A stretch of 64,000 bases of DNA, taken from the NCBI RefSeq assembly GCF_009193325.2, contig NZ_CP059856.1, forward strand, positions 3,472,001 to 3,536,000, given 5' to 3'. The stretch comes from Bacteroides zhangwenhongii (GTDB lineage: Bacteria > Bacteroidota > Bacteroidia > Bacteroidales > Bacteroidaceae). Each line of letters begins with the position of its first letter. Position 1 is the stretch's first letter. Of the stretch, positions 18,166 through 27,413 are shown one piece after another. The position numbers and the translations under genes were made by a program. The notes under the pieces are model-generated. The model was not told the origin of the DNA. It saw only the letters and a program-made list of their open reading frames with translations, and searched no databases.

Positions 18166-19473
18166 TTATTCTTTTCTCGATTCATTCTTCAAGAAGTTCA
18201 TTATCCAGTTCCAGGCTGCGCTCGACTGTTCCGCATAAGCATAATGGGCGGTTGTTTCAGCAACGAACAGTTCTTTCGGAGCATTAATCACGTTATACGC
18301 CGAGTAAGTAGTGGTAGGCGGACAAACCCTGTCATTATAACCGAAGGTATAGAATCCCGGGACTTTAACTTGACGGGCAAAGTTGACTACGTCAAAATAC
18401 TGAATGGTTTTAATCTTTTCCGGTGTCCGGTTTTTCTCATCCTTAAACATATGCGGCCAACCGCCTGCACGACCGTGGGCATAACCTGCCATATCACACA
18501 AGGCGGGATAGAAAGAAACTAGTCCCTTAACACGATTGTCCAATCCTGCAATCACTATGGAAAGTGCTCCGCCCTGACTTCCGCCAAAGGTCGCCAGTTT
18601 ACCATTAAACTCGGGAAGCGTATATATGAAATCAATGGCTCTCACACAACCTGTATAAACCCGTTTGTAATAATACTTATCCCGATTGTCCATATTGAAT
18701 GAGTGGTAATTCTTCAAAGCTCCGTTATAAAGGCGGTGATATACCTCTCCTGTCAGGTTGACCGGAATACCGTGAATACCTATTTCCAATATGATGAAAC
18801 CTTTTCCGGCACGTTCGGCTTCTCCGTTATAAGAACGTATACCTGCACCCGGCACCTTCAGAATCGCCGGATATTTCCCGGCAACCTTCGGGACACAAAG
18901 GATGCCGTACATACGGGACGCGTAGTCATTGTTCGCAAACGAGACATGATATACGTTCACTTTATCCGTACACCTTTCCGGCAATAAAGTCATTATAGGT
19001 TCCAATGCCCACTTTTCTGCGGCTTCTTTGGTACTCTTCCAAAATTCAAGAAAGTCAGCGGGCAACGGAGTAACCGGTTGCAGCTTCTCAGGAGAAAAGC
19101 CGACAGTAGCCACGCCTTCATACTCACGCCCTTGACAACTGACGAAAGCACGGCAACGCAGAAACCCTTCTTTTTGCATAGTACCTGCGTTAATCTCAAG
19201 CTTTTCATTCTTCAATGGCTGTTTGCCTGTCTGATGAGGTTTCATCATGTCTTCCGAAATCTCATAGCGCACTTCCAGATTATCTTGTGGGATATTGCAT
19301 TTCAATACCGCCACTTTAAATTTCACTTTTTCTCCCGGTTTATACAGCCAATTGGTATGGTCGGGAGTGACCTGCACTTGAACCAGTCTTTCTTGTGGCT
19401 GTGCCCATACGCCTAACGGCATGGACACAAACAACATCAGAAGAAAGATGTGTACTATCTTTATCATATTCAT
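18166..19473 (-). CDS. Acetyl esterase, CE7 / acetylxylan-esterase (AXE1) family
   Basis: A 435-residue secreted alpha/beta hydrolase. The signal peptide ends near GVWAQ and a beta-rich N-terminal domain (about 28-130) precedes the CE7 core. The catalytic triad can be read as Ser299 in GGSQGG, Asp381 in GYNDRVCPP and His410 in AETTAHYAY. The family motif RDKYYYKRVYTGCVRAIDF lies before the nucleophile. CE7 enzymes remove O-acetyl groups from xylan or short oligosaccharides, and also deacetylate cephalosporin C. In this locus it would clear acetyl groups so that the glycosidases can act. An N-terminal extra domain is common in Bacteroides members. Upstream lies a 235-base gap with a periodic repeat. 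Confidence 0.9.
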   Translation of the reverse strand: MNMIKIVHIFLLMLFVSMPLGVWAQPQERLVQVQVTPDHTNWLYKPGEKVKFKVAVLKCNIPQDNLEVRYEISEDMMKPHQTGKQPLKNEKLEINAGTMQKEGFLRCRAFVSCQGREYEGVATVGFSPEKLQPVTPLPADFLEFWKSTKEAAEKWALEPIMTLLPERCTDKVNVYHVSFANNDYASRMYGILCVPKVAGKYPAILKVPGAGIRSYNGEAERAGKGFIILEIGIHGIPVNLTGEVYHRLYNGALKNYHSFNMDNRDKYYYKRVYTGCVRAIDFIYTLPEFNGKLATFGGSQGGALSIVIAGLDNRVKGLVSFYPALCDMAGYAHGRAGGWPHMFKDEKNRTPEKIKTIQYFDVVNFARQVKVPGFYTFGYNDRVCPPTTTYSAYNVINAPKELFVAETTAHYAYAEQSSAAWNWIMNFLKNESRKE

Positions 19474-19519
19474 TCTTTTATTTGACGTATCATTGCTTTA
19501 ATTCATATTCCGTTTCCCA

Positions 19520-19640
19520 ACCATTAATGTTCCGTTTTTCAACTATTAATACCTACCGACTCAACTATTAACAGTTGACAACCTTAACTGTTAACATCCA
19601 ACAGCTGAGGAATTAACGCTTCTCACACTACATATTAACT
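19520..19640. repeat. Imperfect tandem repeat with 22-bp period
   Basis: The core (A/G)TTAA recurs at 19523, 19545, 19567, 19590, 19612 and 19634, that is every 22 or 23 bases. The units share the form ACTATTAA plus about 14 less conserved bases ending in CA or TA. The third and fourth units also form a perfect 9-bp inverted repeat (TTAACAGTT 19568-19576, AACTGTTAA 19586-19594). It fills most of the gap between the GH36-like gene and the CE7 gene. Function unknown. Confidence 0.6.
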
Positions 19641-19708
19641 ACCTATATATCAACACTTAGCATATTTCGCATTGATTGGCAAGACACATACGGAAAGCCG
19701 TTTTCCCA

Positions 19709-21772
19709 CTACTTTATCCGATATTGATAAAGTGCGAAAGAGTTCTTATCCTTCAGCTCGAAACTTACTTTGCCCTGTGCGCCGACTTTAGCGGTAGACT
19801 TCCTGCCACTTCCCATCACAGGGGTAAAGGTGACTTTCTTACCCTTCGGAAGCCAAGTGTCAATGGTTCCTTCGGCCTGTCCGTTGTCTTCGCGGTAAAC
19901 GATAAGATAGCCTTCCGTGTCGGAGACAATCGATTGGAATCCGGTCCACGAGCGTCCCGAAGGTTCTTCACCAATGGGCAAAATGACGCCCTTATGAAAC
20001 CTGAGTTGAAGGGATTGGTATGCTTTAAGCAGAGATGCCGTAGCATAAGCCTCTCCGGGCAGGTTTGAAGCCTCCATCCACGCCAACGGCTGTGCCGCCA
20101 AGGTAATGGCAAAGAGGTAATCGAAACTGTAACGAGCGGGGGCAAAAGGGTCGGCAGCGTCATACTTGTCAGCATTGCGCCATTTGTTAAGGAACTCTAT
20201 CTGCATCTTTTCCGCCGGTACATAGCGAGACAGCATCCAAAGATTACGCAAGGTGCGATAGGGATAGTAATTGCCCCAATCAGTATAGCGGTTTTCCAGG
20301 AAGATGTTGCCGTATTCATTCATATAGTGATAACCGCCGCGACGACCGGCAGTGGCATCGAGATTGAAAATCACTTCATGGTTGGTTTGTTCCAACACGG
20401 TATCAAACAGTCGGCGCAAGTTCTGTTCGGCTGTCTTGGTAGGTATTTGCAAGCCGTCTATCTTGAAACAACAGATGCCATATTTCTTATAAAGTCCGAT
20501 AATGGCTTGCGCATCTTTTTGCCAATCGGCAAAATCATTCTGTATGCTGGGATTGAACCATAATCCGATGCGAATACCTAATTTCTTTCCTTTCTCTACA
20601 ATAGGTTTCAGTCCGTGAGGAAATTTCATGGGGTTGGGCGTCCAATAATCGGTGTTCTTCCAAATATCCTTAAAACTACCTCCGGCGGTCTTCGAGTTAG
20701 GGCTTTTTCCGCTCTGCCAGCCATCATCCAATTGAAAAAGGGTGATGCCCATGCGTGCGGCACGATCCAATTCTGCGAGACAGAAAGCCTCATCTATTTT
20801 GGCATCCTGGCTGCGGTCACCCCAAGTATTGAGCATAATCATCTCATCCTGTGCAGCGGTATGGTGGCGCAGTTGTTTCTGGTAAAGACGCAAGGCAGTA
20901 AGCGCTTCTTGCTCATCGCCGGTATAGATACCGATAACACATCCATAGATACGAATCCAGCTATCCGGCTTTACATCATTAGACACAATGCCCAGCCCCA
21001 CTACCATAAAATCGCTAAAGTCCGCCACGAAGTCAGAACCATTATAATGTAACTGGGTACTACTGCAAGGAGCTTCTTTCAAAAAAAAGAAGCCTTGACG
21101 GGTAGCCACATCGTGAGCAAAAAGCAGATTACCACGATATGTATTACGACGGTAAGGAAGCCAGGTACGCTCGGTTATCAGGTTGTCATTCCAATCAGTA
21201 TAGTCGAAAAACTCTACCGTACGGGCACTCCAATGATTGCCCTTGAGTTGCAGCCTGTCCAGCGTAGGAGTTTTCACCCCCGTAGCCATATCAGCCGTGT
21301 GCTCTATATTTTTGCGATCGGCATTAGAACGATTATCCTCTTTATTCTGATAAAGTTCCACTTGTCCTTTCAGATAGGTATCACAAGCAATGGCGGGACA
21401 GTCTGCATAAATGCGATAGCGACGTTCTATATTCAGCGAACCGATAGTACAAGCCACAGTAGCCTGCAGATAACTGGCGTGAATGCCGTTCGTCGGTATC
21501 TCGCCCACGGTGAGCGTAGCATTCGTAGGGATACCTTTCACTATCGAGAAATCGGGTTGTTTGCCCTGTGTCGGAATGGTTTTTCCGTGTTGCTTGTCTG
21601 TAAGGCTGACAGTAACAGGCGCACCGTTATTCCACAGCATGGTGCGTTCCATATAGTCATTGCCCATACGTAGCGTGTCACCTTTTAAAAAAGCGTAATA
21701 CTGTTGTCCTCCCCAAAGCGGCAATGTCCATATTGCCGATAGAAATATCGTGATAATACTTTTTTTGCTCAT
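19709..21772 (-). CDS. GH36-like (clan GH-D) glycoside hydrolase, putative alpha-galactosidase
   Basis: I start at ATG 21772 (MSKKSII, 687 residues). The longer frame back to 21853 lies inside the upstream gene and lacks a signal peptide at its end. The signal peptide ends near LWGG. An N-terminal beta-rich domain (about 25-300) is followed by a TIM barrel with NTWGDRSQDAKIDEAF, QLDDGWQSG (Asp349/350) and CFKIDGLQI (Asp438), which is placed like the nucleophile in the KxD motif of GH36/GH27. The C-terminal part is beta-rich. It would release alpha-linked galactose or a similar sugar; the motif match is good for the clan but loose for the exact family. Its start lies 7 bases after the stop of the FAD oxidoreductase, so the two are translated together. 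Confidence 0.75.
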   Translation of the reverse strand: MSKKSIITIFLSAIWTLPLWGGQQYYAFLKGDTLRMGNDYMERTMLWNNGAPVTVSLTDKQHGKTIPTQGKQPDFSIVKGIPTNATLTVGEIPTNGIHASYLQATVACTIGSLNIERRYRIYADCPAIACDTYLKGQVELYQNKEDNRSNADRKNIEHTADMATGVKTPTLDRLQLKGNHWSARTVEFFDYTDWNDNLITERTWLPYRRNTYRGNLLFAHDVATRQGFFFLKEAPCSSTQLHYNGSDFVADFSDFMVVGLGIVSNDVKPDSWIRIYGCVIGIYTGDEQEALTALRLYQKQLRHHTAAQDEMIMLNTWGDRSQDAKIDEAFCLAELDRAARMGITLFQLDDGWQSGKSPNSKTAGGSFKDIWKNTDYWTPNPMKFPHGLKPIVEKGKKLGIRIGLWFNPSIQNDFADWQKDAQAIIGLYKKYGICCFKIDGLQIPTKTAEQNLRRLFDTVLEQTNHEVIFNLDATAGRRGGYHYMNEYGNIFLENRYTDWGNYYPYRTLRNLWMLSRYVPAEKMQIEFLNKWRNADKYDAADPFAPARYSFDYLFAITLAAQPLAWMEASNLPGEAYATASLLKAYQSLQLRFHKGVILPIGEEPSGRSWTGFQSIVSDTEGYLIVYREDNGQAEGTIDTWLPKGKKVTFTPVMGSGRKSTAKVGAQGKVSFELKDKNSFALYQYRIK

Positions 21773-21779
21773 AGTTTGT

Positions 21780-23651
21780 CTACGGTTTGATGTAAGCTCC
21801 CGGAACTTCCAACAATTCGTTGGGCTCGTTGAAACGTTGGTTATCAGGCACATTGTGTTTACCCAAGCCCGCTTTCATCAGTTGCTTCAATTCGGGCAGA
21901 TAATGATGATAGATGTCACGCGGCTCCACGCCATGCTTATGGCAGAGTCCAGCTGCCATGCCTACTACTTCGCCCATCATGCCGGTAGTACGCATTACAC
22001 GCACCGTCCCCAAGGCTACGTGTGTACAACTCATATTACGACCAGCCATAAAAAGGTTATCCACATTGCGCGAATAAAGGCAGCGATAAGGTACAGCATA
22101 AGGATGAATCCAACGATGCACCGTAGCCGACTTAAATTCATCACCGGGAAAACGTACACTGTTCACACTATCAGGGAAATGAAGGTCTATACTCCAGGTA
22201 GTAGTAAACGAAGCATCCTCATGTGCCACATTCTTGTCTATGTCATCCTGTGCCAATACATAGTCACCCAAGAGACGGCGTGATTCACGCTTGCCTGAGA
22301 TGTAAGCCACCCAATCGAGCGAACGGTTAGCGTACTTCTTATGGTCTTTATAGTGATTCTTCAGATAGCTCCAGTTGGAATATATCACCAAAAGCCCATA
22401 ATCGCGTATACGTTCACCTTCACTGATTTGATTGCGGTTCATGCCTGTTTCCCATTTCCATTCGCCCATGGTTACGGGTTCACAGTTTTCAGCATCAAAG
22501 CGCACACCATATTCAAAGTGAGGGAAAGATGTTTTCTTCTTCATATCCTTGCTGTACCATTGTATCGAGGCGCCCATCACCAATGAGTCGGACTGTTCGG
22601 GAGCAAGACTTTCGCCATATTCATCGCGACCTTCACGCCCCATAGTCCAATCAGCACCGGCTAAATAGCCTATGGTAGCATCGCCTGTACAATCACTAAA
22701 AAGAGGAGCGATAAGTTCGGTTCGTTCGCCCGTCTCGATATGCTGGATAGTGACTGATGCAATGCGGTCTCCTTCCATCTTCACGGCTACTGCACGCTGA
22801 GAGGCATAAAGGGTAATATTCTTTTCATCAGCTATAAAATCTTCTTTCTTCCAGTCTTCATAGTAGTCACCCGGTTGGGCATTGCCGGAACGTTCATGAC
22901 CGAACTCACGTATCATACGACCCAATCCTTTGTTGGGGGCCATTTCGATGATACCGCCAAGGTGCACACGAATTTCCGACGAGTTATTGCCCCCCAGCAC
23001 AGGACGGTCGTTCACTAACGCTACCTTACAGCCCAATCGGGAAGCAGATGCAGCGGCGCACATACCGGCTATTCCCCCTCCTACTACCACAAAATCGTAT
23101 TGATGAGTGGGCACCGTCTGTTGTTGTCGCAAGCGAGTACGAAGTGCGGCTGTCTCTGCCTCACTCCAAGTAGCGGGTTGCGTATTGGCATCAGTCGTAA
23201 GGTAAATGGCATCACAACGGCCGTCGAAACCGGTGAGGTCTTTCAATGCAAGGCTGGTAATCCCTGCTTTCAATACTACCTTTCCGGCAAATTGCCATTG
23301 CCAGGAATTACCTGTATGGCCCAACGTCGTTTTCAGCAATTTATCGCCTAAAGCCAGGCGGAATCTTCCAGGACCTGCCGCTCCAGTCCACGGTGAAGTC
23401 CAGTTATAGGTACGGGCATATACGTAATATGTACCTGCCTGAGAAATGTTAATCTCTGCTGTAGCGTCCGCCACAGGGATACCCATGCCATGTGCCATGA
23501 GATAAGGCGACCCCATTTGATCCATGAACTGCTGGTCGAGCACCCAGCCACCTCTCCGGCTGAAGCTTTCTGCTTCGATAAGCAGTTCCTCGGCTACAGC
23601 CATAAGACTACAGGCTACGGCTATGCATATCAATAAGATTTTTTTCATCAC
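21780..23651 (-). CDS. Secreted FAD-dependent oxidoreductase with N-terminal carbohydrate-binding-like domain
   Basis: A 623-residue exported flavoprotein. The signal peptide ends near MAVAEE. Residues about 21-155 form a CBM6/35-like beta sandwich: it begins LLIEAESFSRRGGW, continues INISQAGTYYVYARTYNW and ends with GFDGRCDAIYLT. The Rossmann FAD motif is VVVGGGIAGMCAAASASRLG (Gly191-Gly196), with VLGGNNSSEIR, DCTGDATIGYLAGA and a C-terminal LFMAGRNMSCTHVALGTVRVMRTTGMMG that closes the FAD site. This is the FAD_oxidored (PF12831-like) pattern. Families like this sit in PULs but mostly have no tested activity; oxidation of a sugar hydroxyl is an inference. It is coupled to the GH36-like gene downstream. 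The start could also be Met2. Confidence 0.85.
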   Translation of the reverse strand: MMKKILLICIAVACSLMAVAEELLIEAESFSRRGGWVLDQQFMDQMGSPYLMAHGMGIPVADATAEINISQAGTYYVYARTYNWTSPWTGAAGPGRFRLALGDKLLKTTLGHTGNSWQWQFAGKVVLKAGITSLALKDLTGFDGRCDAIYLTTDANTQPATWSEAETAALRTRLRQQQTVPTHQYDFVVVGGGIAGMCAAASASRLGCKVALVNDRPVLGGNNSSEIRVHLGGIIEMAPNKGLGRMIREFGHERSGNAQPGDYYEDWKKEDFIADEKNITLYASQRAVAVKMEGDRIASVTIQHIETGERTELIAPLFSDCTGDATIGYLAGADWTMGREGRDEYGESLAPEQSDSLVMGASIQWYSKDMKKKTSFPHFEYGVRFDAENCEPVTMGEWKWETGMNRNQISEGERIRDYGLLVIYSNWSYLKNHYKDHKKYANRSLDWVAYISGKRESRRLLGDYVLAQDDIDKNVAHEDASFTTTWSIDLHFPDSVNSVRFPGDEFKSATVHRWIHPYAVPYRCLYSRNVDNLFMAGRNMSCTHVALGTVRVMRTTGMMGEVVGMAAGLCHKHGVEPRDIYHHYLPELKQLMKAGLGKHNVPDNQRFNEPNELLEVPGAYIKP

Positions 23652-23858
23652 AACACAGCGTTTTTAGGATTATTGAATACTAATAGCATTCTTTTTAATA
23701 GTAGTCAACAAACACATTGACAAAACTTTGATATCAGTTTTTATTATTTTATTCATAGAATATATGTTTTAATTGTTGTTGTTCAAGGTAGTGGCTCCTT
23801 ATAATCATCAGTACATTCATTACGTGACAATATAACCATCTTCAAGAAAAAGCGCAAA

Positions 23859-24971
23859 TTATCTTGCCATTTTATAGACTTCATTACCCGCCATCAAAAA
23901 AGCGCCAACCCCATAAACTTCTGTCATATCACGAGTCACTTTCTTCGGATCAGCACCGATTTGTTGCACATAACCTAGTTTGCCATCCGGTTCGACTGCT
24001 GAAACCAACGCATTCCACCCTTTTATCATTACAGGAAGATAAACCTCCTTATCCAATAAACCTTCATTGATACCATAAGCTATGGAATACACTATAAAAG
24101 TAGTACAACTGGTTTCCGGCGACGGATAAGAAGAAGGGTCTAACAGACTAGCGTGCCAAAAGCCATCAGGATGCTGCAATCCGGCAACCCGTGTAGCCAG
24201 TTTTACAAACAGCTCTTCATAGAATTTGCGGTTCTTATCTTTCTTGGGTAACTCCTTCAATATTTCAACCAAGCCACCGAGTACCCAACCATTACCACGT
24301 CCCCAAAAGACTTTCTTTCCATTAGCTTCACGCTTATCAAAATAGCGCCAGTCACGGTAGAATAGATTTTCTTCTTTATCGAACAAGTAATCATAAGTCG
24401 CTTTATACTCACGATTCATGAATCTGATGTATTTCTTGTCTCCTGTCAACATATACAGTTTAGCATATACAGGGGGAGCCATGAATAGAGCGTCACACCA
24501 AGTCCAGCGTTCCAAAGTTTTCAAATCTCCCTCCACCAATCTGAAATTACCTTTAGAAGGGTGATTAATAATCCATTCCGTGCGAGCCAGTGTGGGGATA
24601 ATCATCGCTTCATCTTTATATTTGCGATATAAATCCAAGAAGGATTGGGACACGGCAATGTCATCAGCATGATAAAATCGCTTGTCCGGCTGCCAGCAAT
24701 TCCGGTGACCTATACAGGTCAACCATTTATAGTAGGTATCATCACCGTCTTCTTTCTCTGCCAGTCCAGCCCAATCGACCATACCGACATAGAGAGCACC
24801 TTGCGGCCAGTTCAGGTCGTCATGTTCCGGAGCAGGATGTGGATTGGCAATTTGCCAATCCGCAACTTTTCGCATGATAGACTTAATTTCTGCTTTTTGA
24901 AAAGGAACTTCTGTTGCTTGTATAAAAGTAACACATAACAGAAAAACTCCTGGTAAAAGTATTTTCTTCAT
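23859..24971 (-). CDS. GH105 unsaturated rhamnogalacturonyl/glucuronyl hydrolase
   Basis: A 370-residue secreted alpha/alpha-barrel enzyme, the usual GH105 size. The signal peptide ends near IQATE. The sequence resembles YteR: LNWPQGALYVGM, FYHADDIAVSQ (Asp103/104), ERWTWCDALFMAPP (Asp160, a good candidate for the hydration catalyst), WGRGNGWVLGGL and ETSCTTFIVYSIAYG. GH105 removes 4,5-unsaturated uronic acids left by polysaccharide lyases. In PUL 1 it lies between GH3 and the FAD oxidoreductase, but no lyase gene is visible in the locus. A 207-base gap separates it from the FAD oxidoreductase. Confidence 0.92.
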   Translation of the reverse strand: MKKILLPGVFLLCVTFIQATEVPFQKAEIKSIMRKVADWQIANPHPAPEHDDLNWPQGALYVGMVDWAGLAEKEDGDDTYYKWLTCIGHRNCWQPDKRFYHADDIAVSQSFLDLYRKYKDEAMIIPTLARTEWIINHPSKGNFRLVEGDLKTLERWTWCDALFMAPPVYAKLYMLTGDKKYIRFMNREYKATYDYLFDKEENLFYRDWRYFDKREANGKKVFWGRGNGWVLGGLVEILKELPKKDKNRKFYEELFVKLATRVAGLQHPDGFWHASLLDPSSYPSPETSCTTFIVYSIAYGINEGLLDKEVYLPVMIKGWNALVSAVEPDGKLGYVQQIGADPKKVTRDMTEVYGVGAFLMAGNEVYKMAR

Positions 24972-25058
24972 TATATACCCATTTATTGATCACTCGGTAA
25001 TTCAAATCAACCGTAATTTTCTTAACCGGTTGGCAACCAAGCCTGTAAAAGATTCAAA

Positions 25059-27266
25059 TTAATCCGTTAATTCTATCTTCACTTTCTGGTCTTTTACCTG
25101 AATATAGTACTCTCCAGTTTCCAGAAAACGTTTACCATTTCCGTCTACAAAGCCCAAATCACGTTCCAAATCTATGTCGAAACGGAAGGTTTTCGTTTCT
25201 CCGGCTTTGATAGATTGTTTTTCAAAGTACTTCAACTCTTTTACAGGACGTGTAATCGAGCAATATGGATCGGAGATGAACCAGTGTACCGTTTCCAAAC
25301 CATCACGTTTCCCTGTATTAGTAACGGCTATCTCAGCCGACAATTTCTCGCCGCGTTTTACTTTAGAAGCGGAAAGAGTAACAACACCATACTTGAACTC
25401 AGTATAGCTCAGACCGTGCCCGAAAGGATACAAAGGATCACTTGTTATATCTTTATAGAATCCCTGATGACCACGCCCACTTTTACGACGATTATAATAG
25501 ATAGGGATCTGACCTGTTGAATAAGGGAAAGTCATAGCTAATTTACCCGAAGGATTGATACGTCCTGACAATATCCCCGCCATCGGGAGAGCACCATTTA
25601 CACCCGGTTGCCAGATTTCCAGTATCGCATCTGAAATTGGCTCCAACCGATTCAGTTCCAACGGACGGCCGTTAACGAGTACCAATACAACTGGCTTGCC
25701 GGCTTTTTTTACTTCTTTTGCCAGTTCTTCCTGAATCTGAGGCAGGGCAATGGAAGAACGGGAAGCGTTTTCACCACTCCAGGTCATCATCTCACCCAAA
25801 CAAAGAACGACTACATCAGACCAGCGTGCAGCTTCCAGTGCTTCTGCAAATCCTTCACGGTTATCTCCTTGAGTACTGCAACCTAACGCATAACGTAGTT
25901 CGGCTCTTCCGGCGAACTCAGTTTCCACCCCTTTATAAAGCATTGCTACATCCGTATCTTTTCCATGCCCACACCAGGAGCCTAACAAATCCCAGCCATT
26001 CTTTGCCATTGGACCTACTACGGCAATCCTTTTTTTATCTGTCAGTGGTAATATCTGATTCTCATTTTTCAATAATACCATGGATTCAGCCGCAAGCTGG
26101 GCGGCAATATCCATGCTTTGCGGACGGAAAAAACGTTCTTTCTCACTTGTAACCGGAGTATAGGGACGTTCAAACAAACCTAAACGGAATTTCACACGCA
26201 AAACACGACGGACTGATTCATCCACTTGAGCCATCGTTATTTTTCCTTCTTCAACTAACTCTTTCATATGGCGGTCGTAAGCATGAGACATCATATCCAT
26301 CTCAAGACCTGCATTGAAGGCATACACTGCTGCCTCTTTTTTGTTAGCTGCCAGTCCCTGATTTTTCAGTTGCTCGATTGCTCCCCAATCGGAAACGATG
26401 AAACCATCGTGTCCCCAACGTTCTTTCAGAATTTCCGTCATCGTATAGTGGTTGGCAGATCCAGGGACACCACTGATATCATTAAAAGAACTCATCAGAG
26501 TCGCTGCACCCGCTTTCACGCCCATTTCATAAGGGAGCAGATAAGTATCCCAAAGAGTTTGTCTAGAGATTTCGGTATAAACATAATCACGTCCAGCTTC
26601 GGAAGCGCCATAACCGATATAATGTTTCAAACAAGCTGCTATGCGGTCTTCGGCAGACATATCATCTCCTTGATAACCACGCACCGATGCAGCAGCAAAT
26701 ACTCCATTCGTATACGGGTCTTCACCGTATCCTTCGGCAACACGTCCCCAACGGGGATCGCGCGCTACGTCAATCATCGGTGAGAATGTCCAGTCCACCC
26801 CCGACATTCGGGCTTCTTGCGCAGTAACTGCACACGCTTTTTCTACCAGTTCAGGATTCCAAGAGCAAGCCTGTCCCAGAGAAATAGGATACACAGTACG
26901 AAATCCGTGAATGGCATCGTAACCAAAAATAATAGGAATGCCCAAACGGGATTCTTCCATAGCCTTCTTTTGCACATTATTACGCAAAGTAGGATTGGTA
27001 TCGTAATAAATCAACGAACCAATTTCCGCCGGAACTTTTTTAACCTCTTCTCCTATATTATTCACATTGTTATTCCGCCCCATGGTATATTGATTCAGTT
27101 GCAGAATTTTTTCTTCCAAAGTCATACGTGACAACAAATCATCGACTCTTTTTTCAATCGGTGCTTCTGCATCCTTATACAAAGGAAGATTCTTTTTATC
27201 TTTTGCCAAAAGAGTACATGCTACTCCCCACAGGCATAAACCGAAAATTAATGCTTTTCTTCTCAT
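25059..27266 (-). CDS. GH3 beta-glucosidase-type enzyme (BglX-like)
   Basis: A 735-residue periplasmic GH3 enzyme, close to BglX in size and order of parts. The signal peptide ends near TLLAK. The N-terminal barrel (about 30-360) shows YDAIHGFRTVYPISL, LKHYIGYGASEAGRDY and the nucleophile Asp293 in GFIVSDWGA. The C-terminal sandwich follows (about 385-600, MVLLKNENQILPL, MTWSGENASRSSIALP), then an Fn3-like domain (about 640-725). It removes terminal beta-linked sugars (glucose or xylose are the usual ones). The tail PVKELKYFEKQSIKAGE is the reference for the pseudogene at 15372-15478. It follows the DUF4886 lipoprotein gene after a 147-base gap with small hairpins. Confidence 0.93.
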   Translation of the reverse strand: MRRKALIFGLCLWGVACTLLAKDKKNLPLYKDAEAPIEKRVDDLLSRMTLEEKILQLNQYTMGRNNNVNNIGEEVKKVPAEIGSLIYYDTNPTLRNNVQKKAMEESRLGIPIIFGYDAIHGFRTVYPISLGQACSWNPELVEKACAVTAQEARMSGVDWTFSPMIDVARDPRWGRVAEGYGEDPYTNGVFAAASVRGYQGDDMSAEDRIAACLKHYIGYGASEAGRDYVYTEISRQTLWDTYLLPYEMGVKAGAATLMSSFNDISGVPGSANHYTMTEILKERWGHDGFIVSDWGAIEQLKNQGLAANKKEAAVYAFNAGLEMDMMSHAYDRHMKELVEEGKITMAQVDESVRRVLRVKFRLGLFERPYTPVTSEKERFFRPQSMDIAAQLAAESMVLLKNENQILPLTDKKRIAVVGPMAKNGWDLLGSWCGHGKDTDVAMLYKGVETEFAGRAELRYALGCSTQGDNREGFAEALEAARWSDVVVLCLGEMMTWSGENASRSSIALPQIQEELAKEVKKAGKPVVLVLVNGRPLELNRLEPISDAILEIWQPGVNGALPMAGILSGRINPSGKLAMTFPYSTGQIPIYYNRRKSGRGHQGFYKDITSDPLYPFGHGLSYTEFKYGVVTLSASKVKRGEKLSAEIAVTNTGKRDGLETVHWFISDPYCSITRPVKELKYFEKQSIKAGETKTFRFDIDLERDLGFVDGNGKRFLETGEYYIQVKDQKVKIELTD

Positions 27267-27360
27267 TACGTTTTCGTCAGTTAGTTATTTTTATTAATCC
27301 AAATAGCTCTTCAGACAAACACATTGTCTGTCACTGATTTTCATACAAATCTATAGGGAA

Positions 27361-27387
27361 ACAAGGTCATCAATCCGATGACCTCGT
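27361..27387. repeat. Small hairpin between DUF4886 and GH3
   Basis: AGGTCATC (27364-27371) and GATGACCT (27377-27384) form a perfect 8-bp stem with a 5-base loop, 30 bases after the DUF4886 stop. It lacks a strong U-tract, so it may be an mRNA processing or stability hairpin rather than a terminator. Confidence 0.5.
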
Positions 27388-27413
27388 TCTATCTAAATCT
27401 GTCCCATTTTATA

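Noticed and set aside
19520..19640. CRISPR array
   Set aside because: The 22-bp units are too degenerate, have no distinct spacers, and there are no cas genes.
21773..21853. Longer start of the GH36-like protein
   Set aside because: It overlaps the FAD oxidoreductase gene, and the signal peptide starts at MSKKSII (21772).
25010..25060. AACCGGTTGG/CAACC symmetrical sequence between GH3 and GH105
   Set aside because: The 5-bp arms are too short to support a functional element by sequence alone.
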